A stretch of 64,000 nt of DNA from Larkinella humicola (GTDB taxonomy: Bacteria > Bacteroidota > Bacteroidia > Cytophagales > Spirosomataceae), in NCBI RefSeq assembly GCF_008727875.1, contig NZ_VTWS01000007.1, forward strand, positions 309,337-373,336, given 5' to 3'. This document shows, piece after piece, positions 45,265-53,529 of this stretch. How positions within the stretch are numbered: the first letter of the stretch is position 1; the number at the start of each line of letters is the position of its first letter. Below the pieces are notes generated by a model. That model did no database searches. It worked only from the letters and a program-made list of their open reading frames with translations, and was not told the origin of the DNA. The position numbers were made by a program, and so were the translations under genes.

Positions 45265-46518
45265 TTACTCAAATAATTCCCGAAAACTCTTCACCGTCGC
45301 GTTGTTCACCAACGGCCTGGCCCAGATGCCGATGCTGAAAATATAGCCCAGCGTTAGCAACAGAAACAACATCGCCAGCCGCAGGCCGACCAGCTCGCCC
45401 AATCCACCGACAATTAGTGGTACGACAGCTCCGCCCGCGATGCCCGTACACAAAATCCCCGAGAACGTCCCGTGGTGGTGCGGTACCGAATTGAGCGCCA
45501 GTGATACCGTGATCGACCACATGACGGACGCGAAAAACCCGGTGAGTGGAAAGGCGTAAATTGCCAGTTCCCTGGTGCCGAACAAGCCCGCCAGCAGGGA
45601 AAGAATGGCCCCGGCGGCAAACAGCATCAACACCCGGCGGCTGTCGAAGATCTTGAGCAACAACAAGCCAAGCAGGCATCCGATCGTTAGTAAACCCCAG
45701 AAATACGCGATCACGGAAGCCCCCGTGGTGGCCGGATCGACGCCGTGGTAGGTTTGGAGAAACTGGGAAGTCCAGTTGGCAATACCCTGTTCTGTACCGA
45801 CATACGCGAAAATACCGCCGAAAAAAAGCCACACGGTTGTGTTGCCGAGTAGGTCTTTAAACGCTTTGCCGGTATCAATTTTTTCGTCTTCCTTCAGTTC
45901 TACTTCGGGAAACCGAACGAAGTAAATGACGACTACCATCAGCAAGGCCGTCAGGGCAAAAACCCAGTACAGCGACACCCACCGCAGATTGGCCGGAACC
46001 AGTTGATTCAGCAGGGAAATGACCGATGACGATTCTGTACCGGAATGCACATGGCTTACCAAATAACTGTATAACAGCGGACTCAGAAACGATGCCGCGC
46101 CAAAGAAAAGCTGTGCCAGCACGGAGTTGAACGCAAACTGCGCTTCGCCACCCGCCACCCGCAGCAATGGATTGATTACCACCTGCAGCATCGCCATGCC
46201 CAGACCAATCAGAAAAAGGGAGAACAGGGCAATGGAAAAACCGGGCATCAGCGCGAAGAGCAGGGCACCCGCAAAAGCCAGAAAAAAAGCCCCCAGCAAC
46301 ACCGGTTTTTCCCGGTATTTTTCGACCAGCAGGCCCGATGGAATCGACATCACCCCGTAGGCCACGAAGAACGCAAACGGCAGAAAACCGGCCAGACCAA
46401 TGCTCAACTCAAAACTTTTGATGATGTCCGGGATCAGCGGACCAAGGATATTGGTCAGAAACGAAATAACGAAAAAGATTAATAGTATCAGAATGACAAT
46501 CAGGGAGTTGTGCTTCAT
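45265..46518 (-). CDS. MFS sugar transporter, FucP/FHS-like
   Basis: A 417-residue protein with 12 hydrophobic segments. Motifs PSGLLVEKYREKPVLLGAFF (loop 2-3) and GIANWTSQFLQTYHGVDPAT, plus the MWSITVSLALNSVPHHHGTF block, fit the FHS group (fucose, glucose/galactose and GlcNAc transporters such as NagP). It imports a monosaccharide across the inner membrane with protons. Its position between the GH20 hexosaminidase and the sugar-binding regulator suggests GlcNAc or a related released sugar, but the substrate is inference. Confidence 0.93.
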   Translation of the reverse strand: MKHNSLIVILILLIFFVISFLTNILGPLIPDIIKSFELSIGLAGFLPFAFFVAYGVMSIPSGLLVEKYREKPVLLGAFFLAFAGALLFALMPGFSIALFSLFLIGLGMAMLQVVINPLLRVAGGEAQFAFNSVLAQLFFGAASFLSPLLYSYLVSHVHSGTESSSVISLLNQLVPANLRWVSLYWVFALTALLMVVVIYFVRFPEVELKEDEKIDTGKAFKDLLGNTTVWLFFGGIFAYVGTEQGIANWTSQFLQTYHGVDPATTGASVIAYFWGLLTIGCLLGLLLLKIFDSRRVLMLFAAGAILSLLAGLFGTRELAIYAFPLTGFFASVMWSITVSLALNSVPHHHGTFSGILCTGIAGGAVVPLIVGGLGELVGLRLAMLFLLLTLGYIFSIGIWARPLVNNATVKSFRELFE

Positions 46519-46544
46519 AATGGAATGATTAAATTCTCTGCAAA

Positions 46545-46620
46545 ACCCCTAAATCCCCTAAAGGGGACTTGTGCATCCGGTGATGCCGCGTACAAGTCCC
46601 CTTTAGGGGATTTAGGGGGT
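46545..46620. repeat. Palindromic repeat, family 2
   Basis: Arms ACCCCTAAATCCCCTAAAGG and the reverse complement are nearly perfect over about 27 bases, with a 22-base centre. It lies between the GH20 gene and the MFS gene, both leftward. Confidence 0.93.
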
Positions 46621-46630
46621 AACAGGGAAA

Positions 46631-49204
46631 CTATTTATTGTCAATCACCGTCGTCCGGCTCGACCGGCCAGCCGCATCGAAACTCTTCAGTTTGAGGGAC
46701 CCCGAAACCGCCACCGGTGCCGTATACAAAGGCGATTGCGCCGTTGGCTCGGAGCCGTCGGTCGTGTAGCGAATCGCCAGACCCGGATATTCACTGTTTG
46801 CTTTCAACGTTCCGTTCTCCAGAATCGCTCCCGGCATCGGAATGCGGTAATTGTACCCGCCATTCAGAACCGCCAGACGCGGCAAGTCCTTTTGCCCCAG
46901 GGTGTTGGCAAATACATTCCAGCCCGACTGGATGGCTCTTTCACGGGCATCGCGGTTTTCGATGGTTTCCCACGGACGCTCGGTGGCCCAGGCACTTTCC
47001 ACAAATCCAAGCAGTTTGGGTAGCGTGTAATACTCGAGCATGTCGCGTCCTTTCACGGTTTCACTCCAGAGTTGCGCTTCCAGACCGATGACATTTTTAC
47101 GGGCTTCCGGTTTCATCTTCTCCAAACCAGTGAATACCAGCGGTTTTCCCATGGAGGTTTTGTAGGTGGTTTTGAACATGTCGAACGGCGCAAAGGCCCA
47201 GTTGGCCCGCGTGTCGACAAAACCGCCCCAATACAGGCCCGGTTCCTGCGGATCGTTGTTGTAGGCCAGGTCGAAATAGAAGTTGGTCACGTTGCACAAC
47301 ACCACCGGATAGCCCGCGTTTGCCAGCCGGTTGCCCAGATCCAGATCATAAATGTTGTTCCAGATGTATGGCACCACCTTGCGACCCACGAACTCGGGAT
47401 TCGGAATGTATTTTCCATCTGCCGACTTGTTCAGGGCTACTTCTTCCCAGCCGTGAATTTCCAGGTTCCGCTTTTCGAGCCGTTTCAGCAGTCGGCCAAA
47501 AAAGTACGTTTGCAGATTTTTCGGGTCTTTAATCGCCGGATTTTCCTTCAGCAACTGAGCCGCCAGCGGTGATTTGGTCCAGGCACCCTCGGCCACTTCA
47601 TCGCCCCCGGCATGGAACACATCCAGTTTCAAACCGGCTTCCGCGTACATTTTGGTGATCTCGTCCACTACTTTTTCGTAGAAGTGATACGTCGATTCTT
47701 TCGCCACGCTCACTACGTTATCGGTATACGCCTGTGCCGATAAATAAACGGATTTGTCATCCGGATCGATCAGCCGGTATTCGTTCGCTTCGGCCTCCTT
47801 GCCTTCCTTCATCAAGCGTTCATACCGCGCTTCCATGGCCTTGATGGCCGCCCGCGCGTGGCCGGGAAAATTCAGTTCCGGGATCACTTTGATGTGCCGT
47901 TCGTTCGCGTATTTCAGGATTTCGATAAAATCGGCTTTCGTATAAAAACCGCTGCCGTATTTCCCCTCTTCATACGCTTTCGGCCCCGATCCGTACGACG
48001 GATGCAGTACAGACGTCTCTTTGCCGGTCGTGTGTTCGCGCTGGGCGCCCACTTTCGTCAACTCCGGCAAACCGTCGATTTCGAGCCGCCAGCCTTCGTC
48101 TTCGGTCGTGTAGAACAGAAAATGGTTCACTTTATACGTGGCGAGCAGGTCGAGGATGCGCAGAATGGTTTCCTTGGTCTGGAAATTCCGGCTGACATCC
48201 ACGTGCAAACTCCGGAAGTGAAACCGGGGCGCATCCTCCACCTGGACATAATTCAGGGCCACCGCAGCCGCTGGTTTCAGGTAGGTAGCGGTTGGAATCA
48301 ACGCCAGCAGGCTCTGTGTGCCGTAGAACACCCCGGCGGCATCGCTTCCGGTAATGGCAATTCCGTTGCCGTCGATGCTTAGTTTATACGCTTCTTTGGC
48401 AATCCCGTTCACCGAAACCGGCCCGGTTTTGAGCACAATGCCTTTTTCGGATGGGGCGGTATTCTTGATCGTAAAGTCGGTGCCGGTCAGCCCTTTCAAT
48501 TTCTGACTCAGCAACTTCGCTTCATTTTCCAGACCGGCCCCGTAGTAAATGGAAAGTTTATTATCGAGACTGAACGTTCCCGCGCCCGCTGTGATTTTAA
48601 CCGGCGACGGAATGATTTTCTGCAATTGGGACGCATCGATCAGGCTGAGTGCCAGGTTGTCCTGATACCGTTTGGCCGCTGTTTGCAGCGGCATTAAATC
48701 GTTTTTTCCGCGCAACTGCTGCTCTTTTCTGGCAAAAGGCACGACGGTATATTCCGACACCTGAACGACGTTTTCTTCCTTGCCATCCTGGTCATAAAAA
48801 ACAAAATACAGTCCGAGCGGAGAATCCGTATTTTTAATGATTGCTTCCGTTCCGGCATACCGGATTTCGGTCGAATCGCCGGCTGCCAGTGCAAAGCCGG
48901 TATTCGGTGTCATCTTGTACCAATCACCATTAATATGTTGAACTGTAGCCGGTTGTGGTGTTTTCGATGCCAGGATGGGCCGGGGCGACATGTTAAAAAA
49001 TAGGGCCCAGTTTTTGTCAGTAAGGGCCGATTCGCCGTGATTTTTCAGAATGAACCGGGCTTCAAAACCGCCTTCGACATCGGTAAAATTGCTCACCAAT
49101 TCCCAGGAAACGGCAATTTTTCCCGCTTCTTTTTCGGAGGATTTGCATCCGTTCAGCAGGAGTAAAACGGCAAAAAAAGCCGTAAGGCAAAAAAAGTTAC
49201 GCAT
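46631..49204 (-). CDS. GH20 beta-N-acetylhexosaminidase, lipoprotein
   Basis: An 857-residue protein. The lipobox LLLNGC places the acylated Cys at residue 20. Domains in order: a CHB_HEX carbohydrate-binding domain (about 30-155), a GH20b domain (about 200-320), the GH20 barrel (about 328-760) with the catalytic Asp535-Glu536 pair in VFHAGGDEVAEGAW, and a CHB_HEX C-terminal beta domain (IRYTTDGSEPTAQSPLYTAP). GH20 enzymes release terminal GlcNAc or GalNAc by substrate-assisted catalysis. It diverges from the HGSNAT/NagX-like gene and precedes the MFS gene, forming a plausible amino-sugar utilisation set. Confidence 0.97.
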   Translation of the reverse strand: MRNFFCLTAFFAVLLLLNGCKSSEKEAGKIAVSWELVSNFTDVEGGFEARFILKNHGESALTDKNWALFFNMSPRPILASKTPQPATVQHINGDWYKMTPNTGFALAAGDSTEIRYAGTEAIIKNTDSPLGLYFVFYDQDGKEENVVQVSEYTVVPFARKEQQLRGKNDLMPLQTAAKRYQDNLALSLIDASQLQKIIPSPVKITAGAGTFSLDNKLSIYYGAGLENEAKLLSQKLKGLTGTDFTIKNTAPSEKGIVLKTGPVSVNGIAKEAYKLSIDGNGIAITGSDAAGVFYGTQSLLALIPTATYLKPAAAVALNYVQVEDAPRFHFRSLHVDVSRNFQTKETILRILDLLATYKVNHFLFYTTEDEGWRLEIDGLPELTKVGAQREHTTGKETSVLHPSYGSGPKAYEEGKYGSGFYTKADFIEILKYANERHIKVIPELNFPGHARAAIKAMEARYERLMKEGKEAEANEYRLIDPDDKSVYLSAQAYTDNVVSVAKESTYHFYEKVVDEITKMYAEAGLKLDVFHAGGDEVAEGAWTKSPLAAQLLKENPAIKDPKNLQTYFFGRLLKRLEKRNLEIHGWEEVALNKSADGKYIPNPEFVGRKVVPYIWNNIYDLDLGNRLANAGYPVVLCNVTNFYFDLAYNNDPQEPGLYWGGFVDTRANWAFAPFDMFKTTYKTSMGKPLVFTGLEKMKPEARKNVIGLEAQLWSETVKGRDMLEYYTLPKLLGFVESAWATERPWETIENRDARERAIQSGWNVFANTLGQKDLPRLAVLNGGYNYRIPMPGAILENGTLKANSEYPGLAIRYTTDGSEPTAQSPLYTAPVAVSGSLKLKSFDAAGRSSRTTVIDNK

Positions 49205-49229
49205 GGAAGGGGTCGTTAAGTAGCCTTAA

Positions 49230-49249
49230 TAATACGGAATAGCGTATTA
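49230..49249. promoter_or_regulatory. 20-bp inverted repeat between divergent GH20 and HGSNAT-like genes (possible operator)
   Basis: TAATACG-GAATAG-CGTATTA is a perfect 7-bp inverted repeat with 6-base spacer, placed 26 bases before the GH20 start and 43 bases before the other start. A shared operator is plausible; the protein that would bind it is unknown. Confidence 0.45.
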
Positions 49250-49292
49250 AAAATACCACTGGCTTTCAAAGACTTTTTCAACTTCCGTTTCG

Positions 49293-50432
49293 ATGACCTC
49301 TCCAACGAACCAGTTGCCCCAGCCTGCCCATTCTCTGGAGTCATCACCAAACCGGTTGATCTCGCTTGATGCCCTGCGTGGATTTACGATTGCCGCCATG
49401 ATTCTGGTCAATTTTCCGGGCGATGAAGCGCACGTTTACTTCCAGTTGCAGCACACCAAATGGAACGGTTTGTCGTTCACCGACCTGATTGCGCCGGTTT
49501 TTCTGTTCATCATCGGCGTTTCCATCACGCTGGCGTATGCCAAACGGCTGGAACGGGGCGACCCCAAAGGAGAAATGTATCAGAAAATTGTGGTTCGTTC
49601 GCTGAAGATTTTCGCCGTTGGGATGTTCCTAAACCTGCTGCCCACATTCAATTTCTCAGACATCCGCTGGACCGGAACACTGCAGCGAATTGCGCTCGTA
49701 TTTCTCCTCTGTGCCTTTCTTTTTCTGAATACCAACTGGAAACAGCAAGCCTGGATTGGCGGTATAACACTCCTGCTATACTGGCTGGCTCTGACGCAAA
49801 TTCCGACACCCGGCATCGGAAAAGTCATGCTGGAACCGGGGAAAAACCTCGTGGCCTGGTTCGATACGCAGTTTCTGCCGGGCCGCATGTGGCAAGGCAC
49901 CTGGGACCCCGAAAGCATTCTGAGCACCATCCCTTCTGCGATTTCCGGCATCACCGGTATGCTGGCGGGCCGCTTGATGATCAGCTCATTAACCCCAAAT
50001 GAAAAAGTAAATTACCTGATGACGGCTGGTTTGTTCACAGCCGCGCTCGGTTTTCTCTGGAACCTGACGTTCCCTTCCAACGAAAACCTCTGGACGAGTT
50101 CGTTCGTGTTGATCACCTCCGGGTTTGCCGCCTTGTTGCTCGGTGCAGTGTATTTTCTGGTAGATATTCTGGGAAATACGAAGGGCACAAAACCCGGCAT
50201 TATTTTCGGAGCCAACGCCATCACGGTTTTTGTGCTGGCGGATGTTCTTTCCATCCTTTTCTACTACCTGAAGTTTGGCGGTCAGTCCTTAAACGAACAT
50301 GGTGTGACGGCTTTAACCGGTCTGGGATTTGATCCCCGACTGGCTAGTATGCTCTATGCCCTGTTCTTTGTTTGTGTCAATTTCATACCGGCGTATCTGC
50401 TCTACCGGAAAAAGATCTTTATCAAGCTTTGA
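49293..50432 (+). CDS. HGSNAT/NagX-like membrane acyltransferase (DUF5009-type)
   Basis: A 379-residue protein. After a short polar N-terminus come LISLDALRGFTIAAMILVNF and DLIAPVFLFIIGVSITLAYA, characteristic of bacterial relatives of heparan-alpha-glucosaminide N-acetyltransferase. About 10-11 transmembrane segments follow. The human enzyme transfers acetyl from cytoplasmic acetyl-CoA to lysosomal glucosamine; bacterial NagX proteins are found in GlcNAc loci. Here it is divergent from a GH20 hexosaminidase and 11 bases before a phosphoesterase gene. It could re-acetylate glucosamine ends on the periplasmic face, making substrates for GH20 (inference). Confidence 0.9.
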   Translation: MTSPTNQLPQPAHSLESSPNRLISLDALRGFTIAAMILVNFPGDEAHVYFQLQHTKWNGLSFTDLIAPVFLFIIGVSITLAYAKRLERGDPKGEMYQKIVVRSLKIFAVGMFLNLLPTFNFSDIRWTGTLQRIALVFLLCAFLFLNTNWKQQAWIGGITLLLYWLALTQIPTPGIGKVMLEPGKNLVAWFDTQFLPGRMWQGTWDPESILSTIPSAISGITGMLAGRLMISSLTPNEKVNYLMTAGLFTAALGFLWNLTFPSNENLWTSSFVLITSGFAALLLGAVYFLVDILGNTKGTKPGIIFGANAITVFVLADVLSILFYYLKFGGQSLNEHGVTALTGLGFDPRLASMLYALFFVCVNFIPAYLLYRKKIFIKL

Positions 50433-50443
50433 AAGCATTCGAC

Positions 50444-51403
50444 ATGAAACGTTTTCTGGTCAACTTTTCAATTCTTTGTCTGATTACTACCCTTTCGTTT
50501 GCGCAAACGAAAGGCGTTAAAAAGGTAAAAATCGGGATGTTTTCCGATGTGCACATTCCCACGATGCACGACGGCGAAGCCCGGCTGACGGCTTTTATGG
50601 ACAGCATGAAAACCGCCAAACCCGACTTCATCATTGAACTCGGCGATTTTGGTATTCCCGCCGAAAAATACGCCCCGGCTTTTGCCATCTGGGATGCCTA
50701 TCCCGGTCCCAAATACCACCTCATCGGCAACCACGAAATGGACGGCGGCACCTCACTCGCACAGGCACTGGCCTACCGAAAAATGCCTTCTTCGTATTAT
50801 TCCTTTGATCAACAGGGCTTTCGCTTCATTGTGCTGGATGGCAACGACAAAATATCACCGGAACTGAAAGGTTATCAGGAACACATTGGAATCGTTCAAC
50901 TGGCCTGGCTGAAAGAAGAACTGGAGAAGGCCACCTCCCCCATCGTCATCTTCTCCCACCAGGGCCTGGGGCTCGACGGCGTCGATAATGCCGCCGAAAT
51001 CCGGGCGATGCTGGAAGCACACAATGCCCAAACGAAGAAGGCGAAAATCATCGCCAATTTCTACGGCCACATCCATTATGACCGGGCCGAAGAAGTGAAC
51101 GACATCTGGTACATCTGCATCAATTCCATGTCTTATAAATGGCTGGGCGAAGAATACGGTCACGTTCGGTACAGTGATGAAATTGACAAGAACTTTAAAT
51201 GGATTAAATACACCGCGCCTTATAAAGATCCGCTCTATACCGTCGTCGAAATTTCGACCGATGGCTTAATCAACATCGCCGGTAAAAAATCCGAATGGGT
51301 TGGTCCGTCGCCCTGGGATGTGGGCTTTCCTGACAAAAACAAGGCGTATGACCGACCCGAAATCCGGGCCAGAAAGCTGCGCTTTTCGCCTGTAAAACTT
51401 TAA
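50444..51403 (+). CDS. Secreted calcineurin-like phosphoesterase
   Basis: A 319-residue protein. The start at 50444 gives the signal peptide MKRFLVNFSILCLITTLSFA; an upstream in-frame ATG would overlap the acyltransferase and has no signal. Metal motifs are FSDVHIP, ELGDFG, GNHEMDG, SHQGLG and YGHIHYD. It lies 11 bases after the HGSNAT-like gene and is probably in its operon. The substrate is unknown, likely a phosphomonoester or diester in the periplasm. Confidence 0.92.
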   Translation: MKRFLVNFSILCLITTLSFAQTKGVKKVKIGMFSDVHIPTMHDGEARLTAFMDSMKTAKPDFIIELGDFGIPAEKYAPAFAIWDAYPGPKYHLIGNHEMDGGTSLAQALAYRKMPSSYYSFDQQGFRFIVLDGNDKISPELKGYQEHIGIVQLAWLKEELEKATSPIVIFSHQGLGLDGVDNAAEIRAMLEAHNAQTKKAKIIANFYGHIHYDRAEEVNDIWYICINSMSYKWLGEEYGHVRYSDEIDKNFKWIKYTAPYKDPLYTVVEISTDGLINIAGKKSEWVGPSPWDVGFPDKNKAYDRPEIRARKLRFSPVKL

Positions 51404-51409
51404 CGAAAC

Positions 51410-51513
51410 CCCTAAATCCGTAACGACGGCCCGGCCCTAAAGGGGACTTGGACACAGAATTATCCAAATTTAAAAGTCCCCTTTAGGGCCGGGCCGTCGT
51501 TACGGATTTAGGG
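51410..51513. repeat. Palindromic repeat, family 2, perfect 39-bp arms with symmetrical internal insertion
   Basis: Positions 51410-51448 and 51475-51513 are perfect reverse complements. Compared with other family 2 copies, both arms carry the same extra block (GTAACGACGGCCCGGCC and its complement) between CCCTAAATCC and CTAAAGGGGAC. Confidence 0.95.
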
Positions 51514-51529
51514 CTGCAATCCTAAAAGT

Positions 51530-53404
51530 ATGACTTTCAGAAACCCTTTACCTTACATTGCATTCTTTTTGTTTTTTAGCTTTACCTCTCATTCACAAAC
51601 CGGTAGCCCTGCCGAACCGGTGCGGTACATCGGTGGCGAAACCGTTGATCCGAGTGTACACGAGGGGCGTCTCCGGTATGCCATTGGCGTGGAAAGCCGC
51701 CAGACGTTGCGCGTCAATCGCGCCCATCCCGAACTGGCCGATGATCACGGCTGGACCTACAACCACGCTTCCAATCTGTGCTACTGGAACAACACCTTTT
51801 ACCAGCAATACCTGAGCAACCCGGTCGATGAGCACATTGCGCCCGGTCAAACGCTGGTGATCACCTCCAAAGACGGTCGGCAATGGGGCAAACCCGAGGT
51901 CGTTTTTCCGCCATACGTTCCGCCAACCGGCGTTACCATTCCTGACAGTTCCAACGGGTACATGATGCACCAGCGCATGGGGTTTTACGTCGCTCCCAAC
52001 GGTCGGCTGCTCGTGCTGGCGTTCTACGGGCATACGGAAGATCCGTTTGGGCAGGGCGGTATTGGCCGGGTGGTTCGGGAAGCTTACAAAGACGGTACTT
52101 ACGGGCCGATCTACTTCATCCGCTACAGCAGTCACCCGACCCTCAACGGCATCCGATGGAACGAAACCAACACCAGTTATCCCTTCTACAAAAAAGCCAC
52201 GGATACCGGTTTTCTGGACGCCTGCAACGCGCTATTAGCCGACAAACTCATGACGTTTCAATGGTGGGATGAAGACCGGGGACTCGACGGTTTTTATGGC
52301 GGCAAAAAAGCCCGGGAAGCCCTGTCGTATTACCACCGGAAAGACGGCAAGGTGGTAGCCTTGTGGAAACGGTCGCACAGTGCCCTGTCGTCTGACAATG
52401 GCCTTACCTTTTCCGATCCGGTCAAGGTGCCGACGCTCATCATGGCGGGCGGCAAGCAGTGGGGACAACGCACGGACGATGGCCGGTATGCCATTTGCTA
52501 CAACCCCATCGAGATGGATGAACACCGGTTTCCGCTGGCCCTGATCACCGGCGATGACGGCATCCTGTTTGATAACCTGCTGATTGTTCAGGGGGAAGTG
52601 CCGCCCCGTCGATTTTTCGGTCGCTGGAAAGACTTTGGCCCCTGCTACGTGCGCGGCATTGAAGAAGGCAACGGCAACCCGCCGGGCAACGACCTGTGGC
52701 TGACCTACAGCATGAACAAGGAGGACATCTGGATCAGCCGGGTTCCGACACCCGTGCGGTATGCGGTGAGCGGTCCGGTTACCGATTCTTTCGACGGTTT
52801 GACCCTGAACGACGGGGTTCCCGACTGGAATATCTACGCGCCGAAATGGGCCCCGGTTTCGGTGGTCAACACGCCGGGCGCGACCGGTAAATGCCTGGAA
52901 TTAGCCGACAAAGATCCGTACGATTACGCCCGGGCGATCCGGGTGTTTGAAGAAGGCACCCGCATTGAAATGAAGCTGAGAACCCGGGCTTCTCAAAACA
53001 CAACCGGCACGCTGGAAATCGATCTTACCGACCGCTACGGGAACCGCCCCGTCCGGCTGCGGTTCGATGAAAAAGGGAGTATCGTAGCCACGGACGGCAG
53101 TACCGAAAAACGCCTGCAAGCGTACAAACCGGGACAATGGTATGACCTCACGTTCACAGTCAACGCCAGCCTTAAGGGAAGCTTCGATCTGAGCATCGAC
53201 GGCAAAAAGGTACTGGAAAAAGCCGCACTGGCTGAAGCGGTAAAATCAATCGAACGGCTATCGATCCGGACAGGACCCTACCGTGATTTACCCAACCGGA
53301 AAACGCCCAACGAGGAGCCGGGGCCTCCCCTGCCGGGTGCCGATGAAGCCGTGACACCCGCCGTCTATTACCTGGACGATGTAACGGTTAAACCCCTCAA
53401 GTAG
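51530..53404 (+). CDS. Secreted propeller-like protein with C-terminal LamG-like domain
   Basis: A 624-residue protein with a signal peptide (to TSHSQ). Residues of about 30-430 have the look of a sialidase-superfamily or related propeller: WTYNHASNLCYWNNTFYQQY, VITSKDGRQWGKPEVVF, GLTFSDPVKVPTLIMAGGKQ, GQRTDDGRYAICYNP. Residues of about 435-624 form a concanavalin-like domain (TDSFDGLTLNDGVPDWNIYA, TLEIDLTDRYGN, VYYLDDVTVK). Related proteins occur as glycosidases or lyases in glycan loci, but I cannot name the family or activity. It starts 126 bases after the phosphoesterase gene across a family 2 repeat. Confidence 0.82.
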   Translation: MTFRNPLPYIAFFLFFSFTSHSQTGSPAEPVRYIGGETVDPSVHEGRLRYAIGVESRQTLRVNRAHPELADDHGWTYNHASNLCYWNNTFYQQYLSNPVDEHIAPGQTLVITSKDGRQWGKPEVVFPPYVPPTGVTIPDSSNGYMMHQRMGFYVAPNGRLLVLAFYGHTEDPFGQGGIGRVVREAYKDGTYGPIYFIRYSSHPTLNGIRWNETNTSYPFYKKATDTGFLDACNALLADKLMTFQWWDEDRGLDGFYGGKKAREALSYYHRKDGKVVALWKRSHSALSSDNGLTFSDPVKVPTLIMAGGKQWGQRTDDGRYAICYNPIEMDEHRFPLALITGDDGILFDNLLIVQGEVPPRRFFGRWKDFGPCYVRGIEEGNGNPPGNDLWLTYSMNKEDIWISRVPTPVRYAVSGPVTDSFDGLTLNDGVPDWNIYAPKWAPVSVVNTPGATGKCLELADKDPYDYARAIRVFEEGTRIEMKLRTRASQNTTGTLEIDLTDRYGNRPVRLRFDEKGSIVATDGSTEKRLQAYKPGQWYDLTFTVNASLKGSFDLSIDGKKVLEKAALAEAVKSIERLSIRTGPYRDLPNRKTPNEEPGPPLPGADEAVTPAVYYLDDVTVKPLK

Positions 53405-53474
53405 CCCGCGGTTTTAACCGTGGGGTATTAAACCCGAACTAAGCCCACAGGGGCAACCGTTTAAACGGTTTTGG
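53404..53474. repeat. Repeat with CGGTTTTAACCGTGGG units (family 6)
   Basis: GCCCGCGGTTTTAACCGTGG is followed by a loop and GCCCACAGGGGCAACCGTTT / AAACGGTTTT. It is a double small palindrome starting at the stop of the propeller-LamG gene. Confidence 0.7.
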
Positions 53475-53529
53475 TGGTGGAAGATAACGGAGAATTTACC
53501 CTTACAATGCTTATTTCCTAACCCTTTGA

